Origin: Aradus depressus
Lineage: Eukaryota; Arthropoda; Insecta; Hemiptera; Aradidae
Length of the DNA: 64,000 bases
NCBI GenBank assembly: GCA_963662175.1
Contig: OY759215.1
Span: 56,685,213 to 56,749,212 of the forward strand
Reading direction: 5' to 3'
The position numbers and the translations under genes are program-made. Under the pieces are notes generated by a model. That model saw only the letters and a list, made by a program, of their open reading frames with translations. It was not told the DNA's origin and searched no databases. Shown in pieces: positions 46,101 through 54,561 of this stretch. Every line of letters begins with the position of its first letter. The stretch's first letter is position 1.

Positions 46101-49100
46101 TTCCTCCTTACTCGACTGTCCAGCTGTGGGGTGACCCAGATATGGAAGTAGTCTGATGGTACATCTCGGATCCGAGGAAGCTATTAGAGGCTAGTGATGC
46201 AGGTTCCTCCTTACTCGACTGTCCAGCTGTGGGGTGACCCAGATATGGAAGTAGTCTGATGGTACAGCTCGGATCCGAGGAAGCTATTAGAGGCTAGTGA
46301 TGCAGGTTCCTCCTTACTCGACTGTCCAGCTGTGGGGTGACCCAGATATGGAAGTAGTCTGATGGTACAGCTCGGATCCGAGGAAGCTATTAGAGGCTAG
46401 TGATGCAGGTTCCTCCTTACTCGACTGTCCAGCTGTGGGGTGACCCAGATATGGAAGTAGTCTGATGGTACAGCTCGGATCCGAGGAAGCTATTAGAGGC
46501 TAGTGATGCAGGTTCCTTTTTACTCGACTGTCCAGCTGTGGGGTGACCCAGATATGGAAGTAGTCTGATGGTACAGCTCGGATCCGAGGAGCTATTAGAG
46601 GCTAGTGATGGAGGTTCCTCCTTACTCGACTGTCCAGCTGTGGGGTGACCCAGATATGGAAGTAGTCTGATGGTACAGCTCGGATCCGAGGAAGCTATTA
46701 GAGGCTAGTGATGCAGGTTCCTCCTTACTCGACTGTCCAGCTGTGGGGTGACCCAGATATGGAAGTAGTCTGATGGTACAGCTCGGATCCGAGGAAGCTA
46801 TTAGAGGCTAGTGATGCAGGTTCCTTTTTACTCGACTGTCCAGCTGTGGGGTGACCCAGATATGGAAGTAGTCTGATGGTACAGCTCGGATCCGAGGAGC
46901 TATTAGAGGCTAGTGATGGAGGTTCCTCCTTACTCGACTGTCTAGCTGTGGGGTGACCCAGATATGGAAGTAGTCTGATGGTACAGCTCGGATCCGAGGA
47001 AGCTATTAGAGGCTAGTGATGGAGGTTCCTCCTATTATCTGGGTCAAGCCCCTATAGGATGATACTTCAACACCAATTAGCCTTCACCCACACCTTATTT
47101 TTAATTAAATTTTTATCAAAGCAACTATTTGTTTTCCTAGTATATTGCTTTTGTAGATGGGTCCAATGCGAACTATCACATATGGGTCCTGCACAAGTCT
47201 GCTCGACTAACTTCAAATTGTATTCTGATGGCTGATGCATTGTTGGTTTATCAAACATATTCCTGCCCTGTCCTCGACATTACAAGCTTCAGCGCTGCAG
47301 TACTGCCTAACTTTCTACACTGTTGATTGCCTTTCAAATTACAATTTCAAGTTAGTCGAACCTTCTGGACCTACGGGATCCAGCCATTTTCAAGCCCGGC
47401 ATCCTGGATATTGTTCCTTCGTTTATTACTTACAATTTTAATAATTGCTGTATTAAATTTATTTATTTTCTCACAAGAACAATTAATTTTATTGAATCAT
47501 TAATATCTATTTAATGATTTTTACTTTTCAAAAATGAAAAAAAAGTTCTGTCTGTCTGTGAACATGATTACTCCCGGTAGAATGAATGTATCGACACGAA
47601 AGTTTATATTTGAATGCTGAACTCTCTAACGACGATCCTATTGATTTTCAGCCATTTCGACCAAAGGGAAGTGGGGGATTAGGAGGGGGCTTAACACGAA
47701 AACTTTAATAAATGCCGATAGAATGAATGTATCGACATAAAATTTCATATGTGAATTCAAAACCCAATAAGAGACGTAGCCTGTTAAATTTCAGCGATAT
47801 CGACCGAAGGGGAGAGGGCTCAATTCAAAAGCTCTAATAACTGCCGATACAATGACTTTGTCAACACAAATTTTGTATGAGGATTTAGATGCTCTTATGT
47901 AAGTCAACTATTACATATACTATTACAAATATTAGCGCAAACGACTGGTTTTGGAGGGGGCGGATCTAAAAGTTAATTGATTACTTCGTTCTGGGGAAGT
48001 GCATTGCTTATGATTCACCGACGACTTTTTTTCTCTATAATTTCTCAAATTCCACACGCTAGGGTAGTACTTTATTATTTACTTTCGGGAGCCAGGGCTT
48101 GAGGAGGAGAGCAGCAGGACTCATCTCCTTTGTTTACTGTTACAGTCCAGACATTTCATAAACAATTTATTAATGTATTTATTCATTATAAAGCGTTTTT
48201 AAGAATTCTAACTTTTAATTATGGACCGAAGGTTCCGTGCGAAACTATTATCTATCTTACTTATTGAGGAAACGTTAATCATTCTTTGAAAGCATTAGGA
48301 TCTTTTTAAAAAAACATCTCGAAAAATGTATTAATTTTTCCGATCAGGATCTATGCCCTGTGCAAAGGAGTTCGTCTAATTTTTTACAAGATATTCATTT
48401 CTTACATGCTTTCAAAAAATTCTCAGCCTAAAACAAAATTGTTCTTACTTCACCAACATGCTCAATTCGAATTCAAATTTAATCCTAATAACACTTTAAC
48501 AAATAATGGAATGAGAAAATTAGTAATAAAAATGAAACTACAGTACTAAATAATAAATAGAAACAGAAACAAGAAAAAAAGAACACGGTAATAAATAAAT
48601 AAGAAAGTTTTTAGCAATAATTATTAATAAATGAGACTACCAGCAAATTTCTCGTTTAAAGGTCAACGTTTACATAAATAAATGTTACTTTCAATATACA
48701 CGTAAATGTGCATAACACTTCACAACAGAATTAAACACAGGAGTATATCCATAAAATATTATTTCTACATTTTACTTTTGAGGGATTCAGTATACTTGTA
48801 AATAAGTTTCACCTTGTTGGCAGAAATGTCAAGATCTCGAAAAAATAAAATTATATATTTCAATTTACTTACATCCAAAAAAGAATATATGAAAGATTTT
48901 CGCAGGCATTTTCCATAGAAAATGGCATGTTCCTTAAAAAAAAAGAATAACAATAAATAAAAAAAAATGATAGAACACTAGCTTAGGTTCAGCCCACTTA
49001 GTAAAATAGTAAATTTAAAAAACAAATTACAGAGAAGGGTGATAAGGTCACATATTGAAGGGTTTCATATTAATGTACATTTAATTTAATTTAATTATTA

Positions 49101-50623
49101 ACGCCAATTTAGAATTAATGTACTGATAAATATTATGATTGCATCAATGCATTATTCACCTGTGGAACACTATTCATTAATAACTGGTACGGAAAATATT
49201 AACCAACGTTACTTTGACTGGTAAACATTAGCAGATACAAGTAAAGGTCAAAAAGTCTTTTATATACATATTTACTTGTGAATAATGCATTATTATATGA
49301 ATAAAACGATTAATTTTATTTTGTATAAGTTGTATTAATTTTATTTTGTATAAACTGTCGGTGAAATTTGACCGTGATTCTGAAATTGCAAACCCTTACC
49401 CATATTTATTTTTGAGGGGTTGAGCACAAAGATAAATAACAATAGACTGATGAAGGCAATGGTTTTTCGTTTTTTATTTTTCCTTGACAATTATTTGTTT
49501 TTTACCCCACCACTACTCCAAAGGCAATTAATCTCTAAGATAAAGTTTAACTATAAAGAAAAAATAATAATAAAACTTAACTCTACTGACAGGACCAACT
49601 GCGAAGTGAGAGACAAAAAAGTGGCCGTCTGGAAGGTAAGGTGGGGCGGCTTGAATTGGAGCGGGTCGGAAAGAGCTACCGTCGGCCGGGCGGGCACAGG
49701 ACAGAGACGGCATCAGCCCAAGGGACCCAGGCACTCAAAGATAGGTAAGTTAATCTATCTGGAATAGACGGCTAGAAAATGAAGATAGTTATAATTCTTA
49801 GCTCTATTAGTTATAATTCTTAGCTCTATAGCAGGGGTCACTAATCTTTCAGTATGTAAGGGTGCATTCGAATTTTACGAACTTTTTTACGGGCAATTTC
49901 ATTAAATATCAAATATTAATTTTTTATTCTGCGAATTTCAACATCTTTTCGGTAGTCCCGAAGAGCAAGTGTGACAATTTTTGTGTTACAGGTGTGACGG
50001 ACAAACGGACCGACATCATCGAGATTTGAGTGTTTTCTTATTTTAGGTGTCAAATTTAGGCCTCAATACCTCATAAAATGGAATGCCTACCATGGGGATT
50101 CGCTAAATTTAAGGAGCTTGCGCATGCACGGACTTTTTTAGTTTTATTCTTTGCACTTTTAGAGTAGGAACTGCATATTTTTTTGATAAAAGTCTGTAAT
50201 TTTAAATATCCACATCTCTAATGACTCTTTGTTGGATCATTTGTTGTAATGTTTTTTTACTTGTCATTAGAGAATATTAACTGTTGTCCGTTTCAACTTA
50301 TTTCCCCCATGGATCCTTTCTCCGAGGCTTTCAACAGGGGTTGATCTATAACAGAGGTGTAGAGGTTGGGGTAGCAAGACTCGTAATGGGATCTCATACG
50401 AGGAGGAGATTAGTTTAAACAGACTTTGTTACTCTTCTCCCTTTTGTTTAGATGTGAGCTGCTGGAGGAGAAGTGCCTGGCCCAGGAGACTCGGCTGGAC
50501 CGCCTCCGACACGAGAAAGAGGAGGACTCCCGGATCTATGTGAGGATGGTGGAGGAGGCGAGGACTGCCTTCAGGGAGCATCTCCGCAAGAGTCACATAT
50601 CAACTCCCGCTTCACTCCCCTGA
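31003..50623 (+). CDS. CCDC13: Coiled-coil domain-containing protein 13 (CCDC13-like), complete, 12 coding exons
   Basis: Twelve exons join in phase from ATG 31003 to TGA 50621-50623, about 598 aa (human CCDC13, 715 aa). In vertebrates it is a centriolar-satellite protein needed for cilium formation. Recalled, colinear matches: MTKIVELSKK (human ATKIVELSKKN); ELKLAQKALVSEIGD (human ELRMAQKVLAREVGED); WRGRAQQILALQRRVAEL (human WRGRAQQILVLQSKVQEL); LMELVTVLNKRLEED (human LTEFVTVLQKRVEES); a C-terminal EEDSRIYVRMVEEART (human EEDFRMYHEILGQVKS). The rest is heptad-rich coiled coil with a basic start (MKKKKLAKK), an acidic patch (SDEWEDLDPEEEP) and a Ser/Arg-rich break (RPLTRSSFFDRPSSRLS, about residues 435-452). 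The 7.3-kb intron 10 holds the satellite and several transposons. Confidence 0.9.
31663..31816 (+). mobile_element. tRNA-derived SINE (family A) with internal deletion
   Basis: GGGCGCCTGTAGCTCAG head and CCCGGGCATGAGTCA tail are present, but the B box and most of the body are missing. In CCDC13 intron 1. Confidence 0.88.
32035..32150 (-). mobile_element. Penelope-like element terminal fragment with hammerhead module
   Basis: Reverse strand: CTGACGA, T, GGTGTGAGGCC, GAAACCGGTAG (32107-32078), then TGGAATAGACAATATT. The core is intact. ACCGGT is self-complementary and followed by A, so it fits the loop-less stem III pattern. Confidence 0.75.
32570..32656 (+). CDS. CCDC13: CCDC13 exon 2
   Basis: 29 codons, RVESPKALLNPGEPFFPLEI then NEKLKEDIK, after TTTTCGCAG. 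NPGEPFFP resembles human LLHAGEPNS. Donor GTAAAC. Confidence 0.78.
33551..33768. mobile_element. Fold-back MITE, about 215 bp
   Basis: GTATCTTTTAGCTGTTCAAG on the left and GTATCTTTTAGTTATTCAAG on the opposite strand at the right begin inverted arms of about 90 bp that share ATAGTTACA, AACTC/TACAGATCA and GGCGTAGT words. Exact ends and target duplication not determined. In CCDC13 intron 2. Confidence 0.7.
34224..34476 (+). CDS. CCDC13: CCDC13 exon 3
   Basis: ILKIENENLRKSLEEAEEEL (coiled coil), then YAMTKIVELSKKLRETNALL, the best family signature. GC-rich against an AT-rich background. Exit phase 1 at GTAACT. Confidence 0.92.
34477..36741 (+). other. CCDC13 introns 3 and 4 outside exon 4
   Basis: Apart from exon 4, no gene was recognised. 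A segment at 34790-34880 (AGACGGACGGACCGACAGAC, AGGGTTCCGTTTTC) resembles a tail common in insect interspersed repeats. Confidence 0.5.
35076..35248 (+). CDS. CCDC13: CCDC13 exon 4
   Basis: ESEAKIMEKPKEASKDKITE, then LSDRLSATSIKLCEARNQVQ and ELKLAQK. It matches human LQDRLVATNLKMSDLRNQIQ closely. Confidence 0.92.
36742..36901 (+). CDS. CCDC13: CCDC13 exon 5
   Basis: ALVSEIGDNTSLLTVQAEGW, then RGRAQQILALQRRVAELNDR. The WRGRAQQIL block is the family hallmark. Exit phase 1 at GTAACT. Confidence 0.93.
37065..37235. mobile_element. Two Penelope ends in inverted arrangement
   Basis: A minus-strand copy (CTGACTGATGTATTGCC then GAAAC, 37106-37085) and a plus-strand copy (CTGACGATGGTGTAATGCC then ATAAC, 37147-37170) face away from each other within 90 bp. 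Both hammerhead cores are damaged. The plus copy continues into GGGATAGACAATATTTC. Confidence 0.7.
37903..38126 (+). CDS. CCDC13: CCDC13 exon 6
   Basis: MSIQMIEKAQDKERIANLSK, then coiled coil to KLLASLS. RVKVLSNELSVLRTKYETL matches human RNKLLSSEMKTLKSQMGTL. The exact donor is uncertain: GTTAGT at 38127 is used because it fits exon 7; GTGTTA at 38125 breaks phase. Confidence 0.88.
38262..38363 (+). CDS. CCDC13: CCDC13 exon 7
   Basis: SQIGTISEKSREREEALTSK, then FEDQIASLRVELKQ; 34 codons, phase 0 on both sides. Confidence 0.85.
38530..39055 (-). repeat. Repeat family C, long reverse copy
   Basis: Begins GTTGTCGGCGAATCAACGG and contains three internal near-repeats (AATATTTCG / GGCTGATTCAGCTGAAAA type blocks separated by ATTCATTACACGG). 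Same family as 25838-26222 and 47545-48040. Confidence 0.7.
39340..39430 (+). mobile_element. Penelope-like end, hammerhead decayed
   Basis: GGCGTAAGCC, AAAACCGGTAG and TTAGACAATATAAAAGTTAA match the fragment interrupted by a SINE at 53985-54420. The CTGANGA core is lost. Confidence 0.55.
39512..39615 (+). CDS. CCDC13: CCDC13 exon 8
   Basis: ERTKADQFQKIVLERDNRIA, then KLEERLNDQMNNRN. It resembles human VAQLQAMVAEREAKVRQLEM. Exit phase 2 at GTAAGT. Confidence 0.85.
39670..39962 (+). mobile_element. tRNA-derived SINE (family A)
   Basis: GGGCGCCGGTAGCTCAGTGG head, insertion of a pyrimidine-rich stretch before the B box, shortened tail. In CCDC13 intron 8. Confidence 0.9.
40790..40820 (+). ncRNA. 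Hammerhead-like motif, divergent type
   Basis: CCGAAGA, A, then GGGACA-TGTAAG-TGTCCC (6-bp perfect helix II), then GAAA. One core base differs from consensus (CCGAAGA for CUGAAGA). Lies in CCDC13 intron 8, outside any recognised element. Confidence 0.4.
41132..41216 (+). CDS. CCDC13: CCDC13 exon 9 (short, Ser/Arg-rich)
   Basis: After the acceptor TTTTTGTGTAG the frame gives TLFPRSQETDNRPLTRSSFF, then DRPSSRLS before GTAAGT. A second in-frame acceptor at 41148-41149 would shorten it by six codons. The composition matches the human ALTRPSLPSPHRTSPRFSDS break. It is the only exon found that fits phase 2 to 0 between exons 8 and 10. Confidence 0.7.
42133..42249 (+). CDS. CCDC13: CCDC13 exon 10
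   Basis: MYSDSYVQSVDLERMRLMEL, then VTVLNKRLEEDRKTLDKVQ; 39 codons after GTTTGCAG. It matches human EVERDRLTEFVTVLQKRVEE. Confidence 0.93.
43370..43690 (-). repeat. Interspersed repeat family B, copy 3 (reverse)
   Basis: In reverse it contains CTTATACTAAGGAATAAG, GATGATGTCACATGATTAG and TTTTGCCTGAAATCTGA, in the same order as copy 1 at 6500-6800. Confidence 0.65.
44133..44479 (+). mobile_element. tRNA-derived SINE (family A), full length with target duplication
   Basis: Complete head, body and AACCT-type tail, nearly identical to the 12086 copy. Flanked by TGTTTTGGATATG (44120-44132) and TGTTTTGGATGTG (44480-44492), a 13-bp duplication with one mismatch. Confidence 0.93.
44600..45170 (-). 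mobile_element. LINE (Jockey/R1-like) ORF2 C-terminal fragment and 3' end
   Basis: The reverse-strand translation gives AAIKSWLTRKH, then TMTGLITGHCHMNKHLNN and SPLCRKCGED, the C-terminal zinc-finger-like CxxC-type end seen after the RNase H region in many insect LINEs. Frames are broken by stops. The same 3' sequence recurs at 23036-23235. Confidence 0.75.
45205..45430 (-). repeat. Repeat family C, short reverse copy
   Basis: Begins GTCGTCGGTAAATCACCGG and contains ATTACATCGACAGTTATTAG, shared with the other family C copies. Confidence 0.7.
45701..47037. repeat. 103-bp satellite, 13 tandem copies
   Basis: The unit starts CGACTGTCCAGCTGTGGGG. Copies begin at 45701, 45804, 45907, 46010, 46113, 46216, 46319, 46422, 46525, 46627, 46730, 46833 and 46935. 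Most are identical; scattered variants (GATGGAGG for GATGCAGG, CTTTTTAC for CTCCTTAC, GAGGAGC for GAGGAAGC) recur in blocks. It contains the palindrome CGGATCCG. No coding frame. In CCDC13 intron 10. Confidence 0.97.
47545..48040 (+). repeat. Repeat family C, long forward copy
   Basis: TGTGAACATGATTACTCCCG at the start, three internal near-repeats (AACTTTAATAAATGCCGATA, AGCTCTAATAACTGCCGATA) and ATGATTCACCGACGACTTT at the end. No coding frame. Confidence 0.75.
48046..49592 (+). other. Distal part of CCDC13 intron 10
   Basis: AT-rich, no recognised element, no exon candidate that keeps phase, and no significant open frame. Confidence 0.6.
49593..49744 (+). CDS. CCDC13: CCDC13 exon 11
   Basis: DQLRSERQKSGRLEGKVGRL, then ELERVGKSYRRPGGHRTETA and TQALKDR. 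Arg/Gly-rich; GC-rich exon in AT-rich surroundings. Exit phase 2. Confidence 0.82.
50452..50623 (+). CDS. CCDC13: CCDC13 exon 12 (terminal)
   Basis: CELLEEKCLAQETRLDRLRH, then EEDSRIYVRMVEEARTAFRE and a TGA stop after STPASLP. It matches the human C-terminus (EEDFRMYHEILGQ). ATTAAA at 50663-50668 is a possible polyadenylation signal. Confidence 0.9.
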
Positions 50624-53600
50624 AAGTTACCCCTTCTTCCTCCTTCACTCTGTCTTATTTTTATTAAAAATATCTCCAGCTGATTCTTAAATTTATTTTT
50701 TTTCTAATAGTCTGTTCCCCATAAGCCGGAATCTAATAACAATTAAAGGGCAATGTTAGAGTTAAACAACATTCTTGAATGAAAATTTCGGCTGCCTCAC
50801 GACCTACGTTAGATAATTGTAAAGATATTTTGTGAACTTCAGAAATTCAAGGACCACCCGGCCTCCTCGATTACATTTCGGGTGTCACATGGCCTAGATT
50901 GATATTTTATTGAGGTATTTTGCACATTTAAATAATTCAGGGACCTTTTAAGAGTTGTTTGATCTAAATTGATAAATTTTAAACGGTTTTTGTAAATATA
51001 TTCAAATAATGTGTAGCTCTTTGTAGCGGTATATGCGCAACGGTTGCGTGACGGTAGTTGTGTGATGATGATTGTGTCAGGAAAACTACTTTTATTACAT
51101 TCTAAGAAACGTTTTCAGTCAATAAATACAGCCTTATAGTTTTCCAGAAACGTTCCTCTTAGCCTGAACATTATTTCAGATTTTTCTATCTCATATTTTT
51201 TAAATAGGTAGGGAGGGGGTTAATTGTGGTAAAAATTCGCTTTTTTCGCAATTTTGCAAAGTTGGAGCTTTCATTTGATAACCCACTTCAGACAATCAGC
51301 AATATTTTAAAAATAAACAATTACATAAATAAATAACATTTCTATACCTCACCTAGTTGTGGATCAAGGTCATCCTACCTATATGCCAAATTTCAGATTT
51401 TTATGTTATACAGTTTGCGAGATAAACCGCTGTACGACAGATGACTTGTCCACTGTACAAGGTTTCCAGAGTTACCGGTATGGAACTCTACACATGATAA
51501 GAAGATAAAAAAAAAACTCAAAATGTGCGCTTTTATAAGATCTTTGAATTGTCCTGCAGCAGATATAATATCAGTATATATATATATTTTTTTAAATTGA
51601 TTATCTGCAATCGGTATGTACCATGAGTCAATTTGATGACAGCAATCACAAATAAATAAAAGTGTGAGAAAAGTACACATACACTGGTTTATATACAGTT
51701 TTATTTTGTAGCAAGTATTGATTCAGAATTTCTCTATAGCATGTTCAGTTTTAAATATATCGTGATGAAATTTACATGTCTGCTCTGTAAAGAAGTAGTT
51801 GGGGCAGTAAAAGCAAAAAGAATCTCAGTGGTCAATTATTAGTGTTATTGCTGATTTAAAGCTAATAAAGGCGGTTTGAACATATAAAGAGTTATAAAAA
51901 GAATTCTTAAAAAAATATAGGGACATGAAAATACAAGATACTGGCAGAGTTGGGTGTTAACACCATATTTGGATTAAGTCAGGAGAGGGGGATGTAAATA
52001 GTCTATAATCAGTAAGGTAATAATTCCATCCAATCACATTAGCATAGCCAGTGGTGGGAGTTATCTATGGGAGAGTGTATGTAAATAGTGAGGGGTGTTC
52101 TGGGCCGGGGCACGCGGGCCATTCTCCGCCCGTCATCAAAGAGACGGCCCAATCAAAATGAGATGCACCAATTTGTCTTGAGGGAGCAATCCTCAGCACG
52201 CAACTCACATCAGAGACCCACAATACCACTCAACATTTATGATGGCATACGCTATGCTACGCTACCTTCATCGATGAAATATTCTACGATTATCTTGAAA
52301 TATTGTTTTGAACTGAATCATTCATGTTTGTCAGTAGGTTATTTCATGTATACATTGTTGGTATAGAATGGCCTTGGACAAGTTCCATTTTGTAAACTTA
52401 ACAATGGAACCTACTTTTCTTACCTTTCATACTGGAATTTCTTGAATTTACTTATATGTCCATCTGTTTACTTTAATTTAAAAAACCTGTTTCGTTCATT
52501 AAGTGTCTATAAACATAGGTCTTTATGTTTTTAAGTTATTTTAATGTATTAAGTTATTAAATGTTATTCATTTAAACGATTGTTTTAGATCAAGTTATCA
52601 CTTGTAAACATTCCTGAACACTCTTAATCTCGCTTATAAGTATATATATATATATATATGCCCAATGTGTTACAGCCCCTGTAAAGAAGATCTATATCAC
52701 TTCCTCATTACCTGGTCCAAATATGATGATTAAAAAATAAAATATTTATGTTGGAATTATTAAATGGTAAAAATTGGTAATTATTTATTTTTTTTTTTTT
52801 ATTTGTATTTTGGAAAGAAAAATTTGTTGTTAATAAGTTTATAAGAAATAAGATTATAAGTTTATAAGATAATATTATTTATGTAAATCTAGACTCCTCA
52901 AGACGGCTTAGGCCATTGAGTTTGTCTTCATATAAAGTCACATTATTGTAGGTTTTGTATGCAATTTTCTATTATGTTAATTGAATAAAGACTTTACTAC
53001 TACTATATATATCGGATAAGAGAGATTGAGTGAGTTAGTGAGTCAATAGAGTAACTACATTAGTAAGTTAAGTAAATAGTTGTAAATAATTGTTTTTAGT
53101 GTTTATTTATTCCATTTTTTTTTGTATTTAACTATTTTAAATGTGTATTTAAAGATGATTTTTGTTAGTCATATAGAGAGTTGTGCTGTTCGTCAGGTTT
53201 TCTTTTAATTAAAAGTTATTCACTGTAATGTTATTCATAGTCACAAGTAGATTTGGAAATTGGAATTCTGTGATTCTTTTCGGTGATTATAATTTGTAAG
53301 ATATTAAATAAAAAGTTTTTCTTTAATTTTGTTTTTCTATATGGAAAACCAAACCTACCTTATGTCGGAAAAGTATATTTTTAAATAATTTTAGTTATTG
53401 TGGTTCAGTAGTTCAAAAGAAAAAAAAAAAAAAACGAGAAAATTGTTTGGCTTATGAAGTTGAATTATGTGTTGTCAGGTAATAATGAGTTCTTGGTATG
53501 ACGTTGACTACATCTGTGGAATTGTATATTACGAAGATGACAATAGCTTTTAGTATGACTCTACCTGCAAGGGAATGACTCATGTTCATTATCAATGAAG

Positions 53601-53984
53601 GAACAGTATTCTCTTTATCTTCCGATGTAGGTTTTTATGACTGCACGGGAATCCCTCTATTTATACAAGCTCTTTACACATTTCAATATTTCGATTAGAA
53701 TGACAGAATTGTTATCGATTTGTTGTCATCAATCAACTTTTATTTGAGCTTCCACTAAATGCTACAGGCCTGGCAGAGTAGGTCCTGATTGCAAGAGACA
53801 TATCGGTCGCAACACGGTCAGTCCATGCTGAAGACTTGAGTTCAGACCTCAGTGAGACGTGTGGTGGAATGCAACAGGGTCAAGAAAGGTAACTCTTAAA
53901 AATGTTTGGACAGAAGGACAAAAGTTTCCTTTTAAAGTACTATTTTTTCACGTTTTAAGGGCATCCATTTTAATTAATAACTTT
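50624..53984. other. Intergenic region downstream of CCDC13
   Basis: No gene was recognised. It contains (TA)n at 52646-52660 and a stretch at 52890-53006 ending TTGAATAAAGACTTTACTAC that looks like a transcript or LINE 3' end. The open frame at 52088-52366 has no recognised similarity. Confidence 0.5.
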
Positions 53985-54420
53985 GTGCTAACGATGACGT
54001 AAGCCGAAACTGGTAAATACACATGTATAGGTTAGGTTAGGTTTTATGACTCTTGCCTGGGCTTTAACTATCATCATATCGACTACTACCAGAGCGCTCT
54101 TTCGTCACTCTGGTGAACATGAGCCCGACTCTGGGAGTTCTAAATTTTGCCTACCCTAAATTTTTATTCACCTAGAGTAGGTGTCTTTCACGAGTACCTG
54201 ACATCGTACAGGTTCGGGACCATCGCTTAACGTCCTATCCGAAGGACAGCGTGCTTAAGTTTATTTTACCTCCCAGATAAATAAACTAAGAGCCTCGATC
54301 GGGTTTCGAATCCACGTTCTTGAGCTCAGAAGGCAAGCACGCATACCACTGAGCTACCGGCGCCCTAGAATTAGACAATATAAAAGTTAAACAAGTTCTT
54401 TGCTTTTATTTATTTATATT
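53985..54420 (+). mobile_element. Penelope-like end split by a SINE
   Basis: CTAACGATGACGTAAGCC and GAAACTGGTA precede the SINE; AATTAGACAATATAAAAGTT follows it. Joined, they match 39340-39430, so the SINE landed inside an older Penelope end. Confidence 0.7.
54029..54366 (-). mobile_element. tRNA-derived SINE (family A), full length, reverse
   Basis: Begins with the tail GGTTAGGTTAGG and ends in CTGAGCTACCGGCGCCC, the reversed A-box head. High identity to the 12086 and 44133 copies. Confidence 0.93.
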
Positions 54421-54561
54421 AGCTTTCCACGATATCGCCACAGATCGCAAATATTTTTTCGGACGTACATAATTTTAATTTCACCAAAACAGTTTTTGAC
54501 GTGACAACCCATGTTCGAAAACTGCGTTATGTTATTTTCGGCAACACGTAACAATTAATAA

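Noticed and set aside
45701..47037. Regular repeat array as CRISPR
   Set aside because: The units are 103 bp, contiguous and near-identical with no unique spacers, inside a eukaryotic intron: a satellite.
52088..52366. 92-codon frame downstream of CCDC13
   Set aside because: Composition changes halfway, no motif, no recognisable family.
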